Positions 9,126 through 18,126 of a stretch of DNA of 64,000 nt are shown piece after piece (positions within the stretch are counted from its first letter, which is position 1; each line of letters opens with the position of its first letter). The position numbers were made by a program, and so were the translations under genes. The stretch is from Acd1 sp049973945 (GTDB lineage: Archaea > Thermoproteota > Thermoprotei_A > Sulfolobales > Sulfolobaceae). Below the pieces are notes generated by a model that was not told the origin of the DNA, searched no databases, and saw only the letters and a program-made list of their open reading frames with translations. The DNA lies in the NCBI GenBank assembly GCA_049973945.1, contig JBMFJH010000004.1, forward strand, positions 1 to 64,000, in the 5' to 3' direction.

Positions 9126-9136
9126 AAACTATTAAG
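9126..9136. promoter_or_regulatory. Shared TATA element of aCPSF2 and NAC
   Basis: The AT-rich stretch ending ctattaag lies 24 bp from the minus-strand ATG at 9108 and about 26 bp from the plus-strand GTG at 9158. No second TATA candidate is visible in the 49-bp gap, so one nearly symmetric element probably serves both leaderless genes. Confidence 0.5.
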
Positions 9137-9157
9137 CGTTAGATCCTAGAGAGCCTT

Positions 9158-9511
9158 GTGAAAATAGACCAGAAAGCCTTCTCTAAGATGCTCGAAAGGA
9201 TGGGCGTAAGGAACGAGCAGTTGAACGCGGTAAGGGTAATAATTGAACTCCCGGACAGGCAACTCGTCTTCGACACGCCCGTCGTCACTAGGACGTTCTT
9301 CCAGAACCAGGAGTTCTTTACCGTAATGGGCAAGTACTCGGAGGTCAAGAAGGAGGAAAAGCCTCAGGGGCCTGAAATAAGGGAGGAAGACGTGAAATTC
9401 GTCGCGGAGCAGACAGGCAAGAGCCTCGAGGAGGCGAGAGAGGCCTTAGTTAAATCTAACGGGGACGTGGCAAAGGCTATCCTGTTGCTGACCGAAGGCC
9501 AAGGGACTTGA
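9158..9511 (+). CDS. nac: Nascent polypeptide-associated complex protein (alpha-NAC)
   Basis: The 117-residue product has the NAC beta domain (residues about 10-65) and a C-terminal UBA domain (EEDVKFVAEQTGKSLEEA through AILLL). Archaeal NAC forms a homodimer at the ribosome exit and shields nascent chains. The start is GTG at 9158. The 3' end overlaps the convergent regulator gene by 35 nt. Confidence 0.93.
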   Translation: MKIDQKAFSKMLERMGVRNEQLNAVRVIIELPDRQLVFDTPVVTRTFFQNQEFFTVMGKYSEVKKEEKPQGPEIREEDVKFVAEQTGKSLEEAREALVKSNGDVAKAILLLTEGQGT

Positions 9512-10205
9512 GGGACTCGATAAGTTCTTTCACGGACTTCTTCGTCGATACTATGAGCGGGACTCCCGACTTGATGGTCAGAATAAGCGAGAGCTGATCG
9601 AGGCTCCTCGGCCTGTGGACTATGACGGCTCCAGGCTTCAGGGGGGTCAAAGTCACGCCAACCCTGAGGGCTATAATGGGGGAACGGCCTGTGCTGACGT
9701 TGGTAAACACCAGGAGTTTACCTACGGAGTTTGAAAGCAGCTGATAATACTCGGGCCCTTCGAGGGAGAGGATCGCCTTAATGCTATCGATCACCAACCA
9801 ACCGTAGACATAGGTATTGGGCACCTCCACGTCCAGCGTGTACCCCACGTTCCTGATAACCTCGTCCAGCCTAACGGGAAACGAGAACTCACCCACGGCA
9901 ATCATGTAAGGGGCTAAGTTCGTTAAACCCCTAGAGAGGTTCTTGACTATAGGGAAACCCCTAGAAGCGTCTATCTCGATTAAGGCCCTGACCATCCTCT
10001 TGAGGAAGTCCACGCCGGGTTTCCTCTTTCCCCTCTCGTAATCAGCTATGACCGACTGATGGACGCCCATCTGTTTGCCCAGCTGTGCCTGGGATACGTT
10101 GAACGCCTCCCTCCATCGCCTAATTTCTTGTCCTGGGTTCTGGCTCCACACCAGATCGACTAGGATCCTCTTACTCACCGTCTCGATCACGTAGTCGTCT
10201 ACCAT
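9477..10205 (-). CDS. XRE-type HTH transcriptional regulator
   Basis: The 242-residue product carries a Cro/C1-type helix-turn-helix at about residues 27-65 (VSQAQLGKQMGVHQSVIADYE, 20 residues shown in part). A long C-terminal domain rich in beta strands follows and may bind a ligand. The family is a conserved archaeal group; the target is unknown. It is coupled to the upstream transporter by a 35-nt overlap, so it may respond to the transported metabolite. Confidence 0.8.
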   Translation of the reverse strand: MVDDYVIETVSKRILVDLVWSQNPGQEIRRWREAFNVSQAQLGKQMGVHQSVIADYERGKRKPGVDFLKRMVRALIEIDASRGFPIVKNLSRGLTNLAPYMIAVGEFSFPVRLDEVIRNVGYTLDVEVPNTYVYGWLVIDSIKAILSLEGPEYYQLLSNSVGKLLVFTNVSTGRSPIIALRVGVTLTPLKPGAVIVHRPRSLDQLSLILTIKSGVPLIVSTKKSVKELIESLKSLGLRSATG

Positions 10206-11025
10206 AGCTCAACGCACCCCCTACGTTCGCTAAGGCCACTCCTCCGATGACTAAAGCGGAACCAATGACCTGAAAGTATGTGGGGACTACCCCTAAAATT
10301 AAGTAGGTGAAGACGTAAGACATGGGAGGAACTAATAACCCTAAATTACTCATAGCGAATGGACCTAAGGCCTCGACTCCCTTGAACCAGGCGACGTAAC
10401 CGACGACTTGGGCCAGAACACCCGAAAGGACTGCGTAAAATATGCCGATTGGGCTTACCTCGAACTTGTGGTCGAAGATTAACAGGGGGCTGTCAATAAG
10501 CGCGGACGAGAGAGCGTAGAAGACGTTAAGTTTCAGCAAGTCGTCTTTAGCCAAGTACTTCCTATGGTAAAGAGTCCCCAGAGCCCACACGAACCCACCA
10601 GCGATGGAGACCAGCGACCCTAGGTCGAAGTTGACGCTCCCCGCCGAAACGAGCGCCCCTAGTAAGGCTATCGCTGTTCCAAAAGCCACGATGCCATTAA
10701 CTCTCTCTCCGAAAAGGACGCTCAGCACTATCACGAAAGCCGGTTGAGTGTAAATAAGAACAGCAGAGAGGGCAGGATTCTCGGAGAGCTGAACCCCGAG
10801 GTTGAGCAGGACGAGGAAAAGGGCTACGTTAAGTAGAGCCGAAACGGTCTCCTTTTTCCCGGCCGCGAAACCCTTGGCCAAGGCTAAGAGGATTAATCCT
10901 CCCGCAACGAGGCGTATCTCTAGCAACGGTACCGGTCCCATGTAGTTCAGGGCCAGTTTGATTATGGGGTAGGAAACGCTCCACGCTAGTATCGTTGTTA
11001 GAGGCCAGACGAAGTCCCTGTTCAC
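10171..11025 (-). CDS. EamA/DMT-family transporter
   Basis: The 284-residue product has about ten hydrophobic helices arranged as two EamA repeats, with the typical opening FVWPLTTILAWSVSYPIIK. Family members export amino acids or other metabolites; the substrate cannot be told from sequence. The start is a GTG at 11025. It forms a two-gene unit with the downstream HTH regulator. Confidence 0.88.
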   Translation of the reverse strand: MNRDFVWPLTTILAWSVSYPIIKLALNYMGPVPLLEIRLVAGGLILLALAKGFAAGKKETVSALLNVALFLVLLNLGVQLSENPALSAVLIYTQPAFVIVLSVLFGERVNGIVAFGTAIALLGALVSAGSVNFDLGSLVSIAGGFVWALGTLYHRKYLAKDDLLKLNVFYALSSALIDSPLLIFDHKFEVSPIGIFYAVLSGVLAQVVGYVAWFKGVEALGPFAMSNLGLLVPPMSYVFTYLILGVVPTYFQVIGSALVIGGVALANVGGALSYGRRLRDRDGE

Positions 11026-11074
11026 GCTTCACCTAAAGGTTTTACTCGGCTAATCAATCCGAGGTCGAACCGAA

Positions 11075-11611
11075 ATGTGGTACACTGGTGCAGGCGATCA
11101 AGGCAAGACCAAGATCCCCTCAAAGGGACAGGTCTGGAAAGACGACCCTTTGCTTGAAACCTTGGGCGACCTCGATGAACTCAACTCAGTTCTCGGTATA
11201 GTGGGCTCTGCCTACCCTCCCTTGTTCGACATCGTGAAGAAAGTCCAGGACGACATCTTCGTCATTTCTTCCGAGCTGGCGGGCTTCGACATGGGGTTCA
11301 GCGAAGATAGGACTAAGTGGCTAGAGGAGAAGATAGCCGAGTTCGCGAGGGAAGTAGAGCCCCCTAGAGCTTTCGTCCTGCCCGGAGGGCACATAGCATC
11401 AGCCTACCTTCAGTTCGCCAGGGCAGTTGCGAGGAGGGCAGAAAGGAGGCTGGTCGCCCTGTTAAGGGAAGGCCTAGCCAAGGCCTCACACGAGAGCTAC
11501 ATGAACAGGCTGTCCTCGCTCCTGTTCCTCTTGGCGCTTTACGTCAACAAAAAGGAGGGCGTTAGGAACGTGTTATGGAAAGGGAAGCTCGGTCCCCAGA
11601 CCGAGCCTTAA
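11075..11611 (+). CDS. Cob(I)alamin adenosyltransferase, PduO type
   Basis: The enzyme adenosylates cob(I)alamin to coenzyme B12, needed in this lineage by methylmalonyl-CoA mutase of the 3HP/4HB cycle. The 178-residue product shows the ATP-binding start YTGAGDQGKTKI, the helix with RAVARRAERRLV and the C-terminal NRLSSLLFLLALY. The 3' end overlaps the convergent ornithine cyclodeaminase-family gene by 39 nt. Confidence 0.92.
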   Translation: MWYTGAGDQGKTKIPSKGQVWKDDPLLETLGDLDELNSVLGIVGSAYPPLFDIVKKVQDDIFVISSELAGFDMGFSEDRTKWLEEKIAEFAREVEPPRAFVLPGGHIASAYLQFARAVARRAERRLVALLREGLAKASHESYMNRLSSLLFLLALYVNKKEGVRNVLWKGKLGPQTEP

Positions 11612-12496
11612 GGCCTCCTTGTAAGCGTAGAGGGCGGAGAAGTTGTCCTGGGCCGAAGTCCCTACTGACTTGAAGATTGAGGGCCTCTCTACCTTGATGC
11701 CTCTTGCGATTACCTCCCCGAGCTCATAGACCTGAGGGAGGATCCCCTTCTTCTTGGGCTCTATGTAGTCGCCAGCCTCCTCGGAAACGGCCTCAACCGA
11801 GTCAACCAGGTAAGTCCTGGCCCTTTTAATGACGTCGTCGTCGAGCTCTCTCGCGTCAGAAGTGTGGGCCCCGATGCTGGACACGTGGAAGTCTTCTTTA
11901 AGCAACTCGCCCAGGACTACGGGCTCCTTGGAGGTCGTCGTCGCGTAGATCACGTCGGAGCTCCTGAGGAGGGTCTCCAAGTCGACCGCTTCAGCCCCGA
12001 ACTCTTTGGCCAGAGCGTAGTGGCTCTTCCTCGCCGCTATCAGCACTTTCCCGACCTTTAGGTACTTCAGGGCCACCTTCAAGTGGTACCTCGCCTCTGT
12101 GCCCGCTCCTATGACTCCTAAGACCTCTACGTTCCTGCCGTAAGCTATTTCCGTCGACAACACGCTCGCCGCGGCCGTCCTTATCGCGGTCAAAGTAGAG
12201 CCTTCCAAAAGTGCAAGTGGAGAGCCGTCGATGGGATCCATTAGTACGACCACGGCGTTCACGACCGGCTTGTTCCTGGCAACGTTCCTCGGAATTACGT
12301 TCACGACCTTCGTTACAAAGGCGTTATCCGACGCCGACTGCATTACCGCCCACCAGTCCCCTTTGACGGTCATGACTGTCCTCTTCGGTTGCTGAATCCG
12401 CTTCGTCGACAAGGCCACAAACGCTTCCTTTACCGCTTGGACTGCAACTTCCGGCCTCAAGGCTTTCTCCACGTCGTGAGCCCTGAGGACTAGCAT
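11573..12496 (-). CDS. Ornithine cyclodeaminase/alanine dehydrogenase family protein
   Basis: This is a mu-crystallin-fold NAD(P)-dependent enzyme of about 307 residues. Visible motifs are KVVNVIPRN, the substrate loop DPIDGSPLALLEGSTLTAIR and the Rossmann turn GVIGAGTEAR. Members act as ornithine cyclodeaminase, alanine dehydrogenase or ketimine reductase, and sequence alone does not separate them. I chose the ATG at 12496 over an in-frame TTG at 12520, because the TATA-like gctttattttt around 12531 fits the ATG better. Confidence 0.85.
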   Translation of the reverse strand: MLVLRAHDVEKALRPEVAVQAVKEAFVALSTKRIQQPKRTVMTVKGDWWAVMQSASDNAFVTKVVNVIPRNVARNKPVVNAVVVLMDPIDGSPLALLEGSTLTAIRTAAASVLSTEIAYGRNVEVLGVIGAGTEARYHLKVALKYLKVGKVLIAARKSHYALAKEFGAEAVDLETLLRSSDVIYATTTSKEPVVLGELLKEDFHVSSIGAHTSDARELDDDVIKRARTYLVDSVEAVSEEAGDYIEPKKKGILPQVYELGEVIARGIKVERPSIFKSVGTSAQDNFSALYAYKEALRLGLGTELPFP

Positions 12497-12538
12497 AGGC
12501 GTAATGGTCTCAATCTCCAAAAATAAAGCAATGAAACC

Positions 12539-13078
12539 TCAGATCTTCCCAATCTTGACGAGCGTGACGACGCCAATCGCTAGGGCTATCAAGACGACTA
12601 TAACGATGAAAAGTCCTCCTGGCTCTGGTCCAGGCTGAGTGGGTGGAGTGTATGATGCCTGGAGCTGGGCGATTACTTTAACCCCGTTCGACGACCCGCT
12701 GTAGTTGTAGAGTATTCCCTGTTGATTGTAATACATAGTTACAGGGATCGTTAGACCATTGTATCGGAAAACGCCCTCGTAAACGGAGTAATTACCGACT
12801 TTGGCGACGTAAGTTACGTTTGTGACTCCGAAAGCGGAACCGTTGAGTGGAAATAGTCCTGGGTTGGAAACGGGAACGGTCTCTGTGATTGTCGTTTGAG
12901 TAGTTCCCGGCCCGCTGAGGCTTAACCTGAAGGCAAGGCTGGCGGAGGTGACATTGACTACCGTGAAGTTGTAATAATAGATCTGAACCTGACTGCCCTC
13001 CTGAATCGTCAGCGTGTAAAAGAACCAGGATCCTGGGAGAAGAGCAATCAACGCAAGTAGGACTAGGTCAATCGTCAT
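12539..13078 (-). CDS. Small exported protein with C-terminal TM helix
   Basis: The 179-residue product has an N-terminal signal or anchor helix (residues 3-20), a Ser/Thr/Asn-rich beta domain with N-glycosylation sequons, a Pro-rich hinge (PPTQPGPEPGG) and a C-terminal TM helix before KIGKI. This is a surface-anchored layout. No family was recognised. The ATG at 13078 lies only 19 bp from the nearest divergent start candidate. Confidence 0.7.
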   Translation of the reverse strand: MTIDLVLLALIALLPGSWFFYTLTIQEGSQVQIYYYNFTVVNVTSASLAFRLSLSGPGTTQTTITETVPVSNPGLFPLNGSAFGVTNVTYVAKVGNYSVYEGVFRYNGLTIPVTMYYNQQGILYNYSGSSNGVKVIAQLQASYTPPTQPGPEPGGLFIVIVVLIALAIGVVTLVKIGKI

Positions 13079-13121
13079 AGCTTCGCAAGCTTATTACGTG
13101 ACGCCAGGAAAAAAGCTAGAC

Positions 13122-13850
13122 ATGAGCGAGGGCGTAGAGAAGTTCTTCGAGTCGGACCTCTACGTTCACGAAATGCTGAAGCTGTGGGACGAGGGCAGAG
13201 AGTGGGCTGAATGGATTGACGCTCTCGCGAGGAAGACCGGAGCCGGAAAGGAGGTCCTCGACGTCCCTTGTGGCATTGGGAGGGTGAGCCACTTCCTTGG
13301 CGAAATGGGTTACTCGGTGGTCGGGGTTGACATTTCGGAAAGACTCCTGAAGGAAGCTAGGGCGAGATCTCCTAAGGTTACCTTCCTCAAGGGCGATATG
13401 AGAAGGCTGAAGGACGTGATCGGCGAGAGGAAGTTCGATATAGTGATAAACATTTTCAACAGCTTGGGGTATTATACTGAGGAAGAGGACCTGGAAATTT
13501 TACGGAATTTGAAGGAGTCTTCGAGAAAGTTAGTCGTCGTAAACATCGATAACAGGGACTTCGTCATATTCAACCTCCCTAACGTGAGGCACATCTACAT
13601 TCCTCCTTATCTCGTCGTCGACGTGAACGAGTTCGACCCGACGACCTCCAGGATTCACGTGAGGAGGACGTACTACCTCAACGGGAAGGAAGTGGAGAGG
13701 TTCGAGTTCGCACAAAGGCTGTACTCCCTGCACGAGATAGTTAAAGAACTTAAGAGGTTGGGCCTAACTATTATAGGAGTATACAGCGGACACAGCTGGA
13801 AGCAGTTCGACGTGATGGATCCGCAGATGACGATCGTGGCGAGGACGTGA
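13122..13850 (+). CDS. Class I SAM-dependent methyltransferase
   Basis: The product of about 242 residues has motif I VLDVPCGIGRVS, motif II VVGVDIS and the post-motif FDIVINIFNSLGYY, typical of small-molecule methyltransferases. The substrate is unknown. The ATG at 13122 is preferred over the in-frame GTG at 13098, because the TATA-like cttatta near 13092 then lies about 30 bp upstream. Confidence 0.82.
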   Translation: MSEGVEKFFESDLYVHEMLKLWDEGREWAEWIDALARKTGAGKEVLDVPCGIGRVSHFLGEMGYSVVGVDISERLLKEARARSPKVTFLKGDMRRLKDVIGERKFDIVINIFNSLGYYTEEEDLEILRNLKESSRKLVVVNIDNRDFVIFNLPNVRHIYIPPYLVVDVNEFDPTTSRIHVRRTYYLNGKEVERFEFAQRLYSLHEIVKELKRLGLTIIGVYSGHSWKQFDVMDPQMTIVART

Positions 13851-13876
13851 TGAAATTGGTCTTTGAGGGAATCGAT

Positions 13877-13894
13877 GCCTGATGCACGTCAGGC
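13877..13894. repeat. Perfect hairpin upstream of ilvD
   Basis: Gcctga (13877-13882) and tcaggc (13889-13894) form a perfect 6-bp stem with a 6-base loop, just before the ilvD TATA box. It could end the upstream transcript or be an operator. There is no T-run directly after it. Confidence 0.45.
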
Positions 13895-13903
13895 TGATCA
13901 AGG

Positions 13904-13909
13904 CTTATA
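13904..13909 (+). promoter_or_regulatory. TATA box of ilvD
   Basis: Cttata lies about 28 bp before the GTG start at 13935, which fits a leaderless mRNA. Confidence 0.5.
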
Positions 13910-13934
13910 GTGGTGACAAACCCCTGATTATCCC

Positions 13935-15620
13935 GTGAGGAACCTCAAGGAAAGGTCAAACCTGGTTTACGGAGGGTACGAGAAGGCACCTAACAGGGCT
14001 TTCCTTAAGGCTGTAGGGCTCAGCGACTCCGACATCAGTAAGCCCCTCATAGGGGTGGCAACGACCTGGGGAGAGATGGGGCCGTGCAACATACACACGT
14101 TGGCATTAGGCAACGTAGCGAAGGAGGGGGTGAGGGCAGCGGGAGGGACTCCCAGGCTCTTCGCGATACCCTTAGTAATTGACGGGATCGCCATGGGAAG
14201 CGAGGGCATGAAGTACTCCCTGGTCAGCAGAGAGGTGATAGCTAACAGCGTGGAGATGGTAGTAAACGCCCACGGTTATGACGGCATCGTCGCGATCTCG
14301 GGATGCGATAAGACCACTCCTGGGCTCCTGATGGCCCTCGCGAGGATCAACATACCCTCTGCGATAATGTATTCCGGAACCACTCTCCCCGGCAACTTCA
14401 AGGGCAAACCCATCACGATCCAGGACGTTTACGAGGCCGTCGGGGCCTACAGCAAGGGCAAAATAACGGCGGAAGACCTGAGGCTCATGGAGGACAACGC
14501 GATTCCCACAGCGGGCACTTGCGGAGGTCTTTACACCGCCAATACCATGGGCATGATAACGGAAGCGTTAGGAATGGCCCTCTTAGGGAGCTCTGCTCCT
14601 CCCGCCGTCGACGGGTCGAGGACGAACTTCGCCTACGAAACGGGCAGGGCGGCCATGAGGGCCCTCGAGCTCGGGATAAAGCCGAGGGACGTAATGACGT
14701 TCGAGGCCTTCGAGAACGCGATAACTTTGCTCATGGCCTCAGGAGGTTCCACAAACGGCGTGCTTCACCTCCTAGCGATCGCCTACGAGGCGGGCGTTAA
14801 GCTGACGCTGGACGATTTCGAGAGGATAGGAAGGAAGACTCCAGAGATAGTCAACATGAAGCCGGGCGGCGAATACACAATGTACGACCTGTACAAGGTA
14901 GGCGGTGCTCCCCTCATCTTGAAGAAGTTAGCCGACGCGGGACTGCTTCACCTCGACGTGCTCACCGTCACGGGGAGAACCCTAGGTCAAGAACTGAAGG
15001 AGTACAAGCTCCCGGACGTGCCACACGATCACATCGTGAAGGATCCCAAGAATCCGAGGCTTCCCTATGGGGGGATCAAGATCCTTAAGGGCACCTTAGC
15101 CCCCGAGGGCGCGGTCATAAAGGTCTCGGCAACTTCTGTGAGGAAGCACAGGGGGCCGGCCAGGGTCTTCGATTCCGAGGAGGAGGCGTTCAAGGCCGTG
15201 ACTTCCGGAAAGATCGTCGAGGGAGACGTCGTAATAATTAGGTACGAAGGCCCTAAGGGAGGCCCTGGGATGAGGGAGATGCTAGCGGTCACCGCTGCGA
15301 TAAGCGGACAGGGATTGGGAGAGAAAGTGGCTCTGGTGACTGACGGCAGGTTCTCCGGCGCGACTAGAGGGATAAGCGTGGGTCACGTGGCTCCCGAAGC
15401 AGCTGTAGGGGGGCCGATCGCGCTAGCCCAGGACGGGGACATCATAAACATAGACGTGGACGCCGGCAGGATTGACCTGGAGGTGAGCGAGGAGGAGCTG
15501 AAGAGGAGGGCTAAGGACTGGAAGCCCAAGCCCCCCAAGTACACATCTGGATTGCTCGCACAGTATGCGTCTCTAGTCTCGAGCGCGTCCGAGGGTGCAG
15601 TCCTGAAGCCAAGGCTTTGA
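13935..15620 (+). CDS. ilvD: Dihydroxy-acid dehydratase
   Basis: This Fe-S dehydratase makes 2-oxoisovalerate and 2-oxo-3-methylvalerate for Val/Ile/Leu synthesis. The 561-residue product shows SGCDKTTPG around residue 123, the Fe-S cysteine in AGTCGGLYTANTM, and the C-terminal DGRFSGATRG block. The length is normal. The start is GTG. In Sulfolobales this family also dehydrates sugar acids such as gluconate, so a second role is possible. Confidence 0.95.
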   Translation: MRNLKERSNLVYGGYEKAPNRAFLKAVGLSDSDISKPLIGVATTWGEMGPCNIHTLALGNVAKEGVRAAGGTPRLFAIPLVIDGIAMGSEGMKYSLVSREVIANSVEMVVNAHGYDGIVAISGCDKTTPGLLMALARINIPSAIMYSGTTLPGNFKGKPITIQDVYEAVGAYSKGKITAEDLRLMEDNAIPTAGTCGGLYTANTMGMITEALGMALLGSSAPPAVDGSRTNFAYETGRAAMRALELGIKPRDVMTFEAFENAITLLMASGGSTNGVLHLLAIAYEAGVKLTLDDFERIGRKTPEIVNMKPGGEYTMYDLYKVGGAPLILKKLADAGLLHLDVLTVTGRTLGQELKEYKLPDVPHDHIVKDPKNPRLPYGGIKILKGTLAPEGAVIKVSATSVRKHRGPARVFDSEEEAFKAVTSGKIVEGDVVIIRYEGPKGGPGMREMLAVTAAISGQGLGEKVALVTDGRFSGATRGISVGHVAPEAAVGGPIALAQDGDIINIDVDAGRIDLEVSEEELKRRAKDWKPKPPKYTSGLLAQYASLVSSASEGAVLKPRL

Positions 15621-15621
15621 A

Positions 15622-15636
15622 TTTCTTCCTTTTTCT
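15622..15636 (+). terminator. T-rich terminator after ilvD
   Basis: A pyrimidine/T-rich stretch (tttcttcctttttct) directly follows the ilvD stop. Such tracts are the usual termination signal in Sulfolobales; no hairpin is present. Confidence 0.4.
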
Positions 15637-15682
15637 CGTGTAATACTTTAAAAATTCGAAAGCATAAACAGTTAAAATAAGC

Positions 15683-15690
15683 TTATATTT
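15683..15690 (+). promoter_or_regulatory. TATA box of malonyl-CoA reductase gene
   Basis: Ttatattt is centred 27 bp before the ATG at 15714, predicting a leaderless, well-expressed mRNA. Confidence 0.6.
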
Positions 15691-15713
15691 CCCTTCCCCC
15701 AAAATCCCCCGTC

Positions 15714-16787
15714 ATGAGGAGAACCCTTAAGGCCGCAATCTTCGGTGCTACGGGACTGGTCGGAATCGAATACGTCAGAATGTTAAGCCAGCACCCTTAC
15801 ATTAAGCCAGCCTATCTCGCGGGCAAGGGTTCCGTTGGGAAGCCCTACGGCGAGATCGTCAGGTGGCAGACGATCGGTCAAGTGCCTAAAGAAGTGGCAG
15901 ACATGCCGGTGATGCCGACCGACGTAAACGAGATAAAGAAGGCGGACGTCGACATCATCTTCTCCCCATTACCTCAGGGAGCCGCAGGCCCCGTCGAGGA
16001 GGAGTTCGCTAAGGCCGGGTTCCCCGTGATAAGCAACTCTCCCGACCACAGGTTCGACCCGGACGTCCCCCTGTTAATCCCCGAAGTGAACGGCCACACG
16101 GTATCCCTCATCGACGAGCAGAAGAAGAGGAGGGACTGGACCGGGTTCATAGTCACCACTCCCTTATGCACTGCGCAGGGCATAGCGATACCGTTGGCCC
16201 CAATCTATAGGGACTTCAAGGTCGACTCGGTGTTCATCACCACGATGCAGTCGCTGAGCGGCGAGGGCTATCCGGGAGTTGCTTCCCTGGACGTAGTAGA
16301 CAACATAAAGGTCCTGGGCGACGCTTACGACGCCAAGACCGTAAAGGAGGTAACCAGGATCCTGAGCGAGGTCAAGAGGAACGTCCCTGGGACGATTGAC
16401 GAGGTCACGCTGAGCGCAACTACGCACAGAATCGCCACCATTCATGGGCACTACGAAGTTTTATACATAACTTTCAAGGAGGACGTCAAGGTAGAGAAAA
16501 TCAAGGAAACGCTGGCAAACTTTAAGGGAGAGCCCCAGGAGATGAAGTTGCCGACCGCTCCGTCCAAGCCGATATTAATCACCGAGCTCGACAACAGGCC
16601 ACAGCCGTACTTCGACAGATGGGCCGGAGACATCCCTGGGATGAGCGTTGTCGTCGGAAGGCTAAAGCAGGTGAACAACAGGACAATAAGGCTGGTGTCG
16701 TTGATACACAATACTGTGAGAGGAGCCGCCGGTGGCGGTATCCTGGCCGCGGAGTACTTGATAGAGAAAGGCTACATACCGAAGTAA
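15714..16787 (+). CDS. mcr: Malonyl-CoA/succinyl-CoA reductase
   Basis: The 357-residue product is of the aspartate-semialdehyde dehydrogenase fold: Rossmann start IFGATGLVG, catalytic Cys near residue 152 in TTPLCTAQG, and the His region TTHRIATIHGH. From memory it follows the Sulfolobales malonyl-CoA reductase (S. tokodaii, M. sedula) almost block for block, including AYLAGKGSVGKPYGE, rather than the true Asd paralog. It reduces malonyl-CoA to malonate semialdehyde with NADPH, and in this group also succinyl-CoA, in the 3HP/4HB carbon fixation cycle. A role as aspartate-semialdehyde dehydrogenase remains the alternative. Confidence 0.85.
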   Translation: MRRTLKAAIFGATGLVGIEYVRMLSQHPYIKPAYLAGKGSVGKPYGEIVRWQTIGQVPKEVADMPVMPTDVNEIKKADVDIIFSPLPQGAAGPVEEEFAKAGFPVISNSPDHRFDPDVPLLIPEVNGHTVSLIDEQKKRRDWTGFIVTTPLCTAQGIAIPLAPIYRDFKVDSVFITTMQSLSGEGYPGVASLDVVDNIKVLGDAYDAKTVKEVTRILSEVKRNVPGTIDEVTLSATTHRIATIHGHYEVLYITFKEDVKVEKIKETLANFKGEPQEMKLPTAPSKPILITELDNRPQPYFDRWAGDIPGMSVVVGRLKQVNNRTIRLVSLIHNTVRGAAGGGILAAEYLIEKGYIPK

Positions 16788-16814
16788 AACTGTTGCATTT
16801 CTCCTCGAGTAAAC

Positions 16815-16828
16815 TTTATCTTTTTCTC
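16815..16828 (+). terminator. T-rich terminator after mcr
   Basis: A T-rich run (tttatctttttctc) follows the mcr stop by about 28 bases, ahead of the promoter of the next gene. Confidence 0.4.
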
Positions 16829-16880
16829 CTGCGAGTCGCAAACCTATTTACTATCCAACCAGTATTATCAAGCGTAGCTG

Positions 16881-17648
16881 ATGGTAGACTTCGTCTCGCT
16901 CGCCACTTCATTAGGATATGACGAGGCCATGGTAATAACCGCCTACAAAGCGGTGAACGGCGGATATTTTCAGGAGATTTACTACGCTAAGCCGCCATGC
17001 TTGGCGAGATTGGATAAGTGGCCCAAGAAGTACGCGTCTCCAAAAGTCGAGAGCCTGTTAACCGGCAACCCCCGCTTCGCGGATCTGATATCCTTGTTCA
17101 TCACGTTCGACTTAATAGGACTCCACTCGATGTCTGCCATCGTCCTCTCGAAGCCCATTAACATGGATCAGATAGTAAGAGACTACGAGGACACGAGGGC
17201 AACCCTGCTCAGGGCTTTCTCGAGCCCCGTAGACTTGGGCGATCTGAAGGGAATTCAGGAGACCAAAGTACTCGAACTGGGTAAGGAGTTAAGCGAGAGA
17301 CGGAAACTGATCCTGAGGTCAGACCTTACGGTCGTATTGAACGACTTAGCCTATGACAGCAAGACCTTTGAGGAAGCCAAAGGGGAGAAGCCATGGCTCA
17401 GGGGGGTTAGGAGGGAAAACGCACTAAAGGCAATAGCGTTGGCCGGTCTTGCTGAGGCCTTCCTCAAGGAGAAGTCGTTGGAACTGAAGTACTTGGCTTT
17501 CGAGATAACAGCGGAGTTCGATGAGTTCTTGCTTGGAAGGGGTCTGTTGAAGACTCTAGAGGCAGTGAGGAACTTGGACTCTGAGGTAGCTAAGGCGAAG
17601 TTCGAAGAGATAGTAAGGCTTGTTAAAGACGCAGGCGACTATTTCTAA
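16881..17648 (+). CDS. Conserved hypothetical protein, mostly helical
   Basis: The 255-residue product is predicted largely alpha-helical in its C-terminal half (charged Leu/Glu/Lys helices from about residue 130). There is no signal peptide, TM segment or recognised motif; a PPC appears near residue 39. A TATA-like ctattta around 16844-16850 lies about 34 bp before the ATG. It is flanked by central-metabolism genes, but no function is inferred. Confidence 0.7.
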   Translation: MVDFVSLATSLGYDEAMVITAYKAVNGGYFQEIYYAKPPCLARLDKWPKKYASPKVESLLTGNPRFADLISLFITFDLIGLHSMSAIVLSKPINMDQIVRDYEDTRATLLRAFSSPVDLGDLKGIQETKVLELGKELSERRKLILRSDLTVVLNDLAYDSKTFEEAKGEKPWLRGVRRENALKAIALAGLAEAFLKEKSLELKYLAFEITAEFDEFLLGRGLLKTLEAVRNLDSEVAKAKFEEIVRLVKDAGDYF

Positions 17649-17729
17649 TGCGGGTCAGCTGGCTTAACTCCCCAGTTAATACCTAGCCAGAACCCTTTTA
17701 TCGCTTCCTTCAGGCCAAGTTTTCCAAAC

Positions 17730-18071
17730 GTGAAGGCCCGGACGAGGAGCAAATCCGCTCAGGCGAAGGAGAGCATCGCCGCCTTCAAGAGGGAGCTCCT
17801 CGCACTCACCTTCGAGCCTATCTACGGGTCGAGCTTCAAGGACGTCCTCACGAGGCTGACGGTTAAGATCCAGGAGTTGGCGTCGTCCTACGGCTACGAA
17901 GTGGAGTTCGCCAACCGGGCCACTAAAGTCAGCGAGGGCGACGGCTACTACTTCGAGTACCCCTTGAAGGTCAAGAAGGGCAGTATGTCGAGGAAGCTGA
18001 GGCTGGGCGTCCAATACCTGTTTTACGAGGACGGTAAGTGGGTAGGAATGCTGGTCGACGTAAAGCCTTAA
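17730..18071 (+). CDS. Small basic conserved hypothetical protein
   Basis: The 113-residue product has a basic N-terminus (KARTRSKSAQAK) and a compact alpha/beta body ending in YLFYEDGKWVGMLVDVK. The start is GTG, with the TATA-like cttttat about 30 bp upstream, so it is probably leaderless. No family was recognised. The basic start might contact nucleic acid. Confidence 0.65.
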   Translation: MKARTRSKSAQAKESIAAFKRELLALTFEPIYGSSFKDVLTRLTVKIQELASSYGYEVEFANRATKVSEGDGYYFEYPLKVKKGSMSRKLRLGVQYLFYEDGKWVGMLVDVKP

Positions 18072-18126
18072 CCTTTTAGTTAACTAACCCGATAACCTAA
18101 TTTTCTCGACTAGTTCTGATAGCCTG

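Noticed and set aside
13847..13897. Second possible C/D-box sRNA before ilvD (gtgatga ... ctga)
   Set aside because: The D' and C' boxes are poor and the guide lengths uneven. The same bases form a perfect hairpin (13877-13894), which is the simpler reading.
14519..14800. Open frame inside ilvD in another phase
   Set aside because: Arg-rich shadow of a strongly conserved gene.
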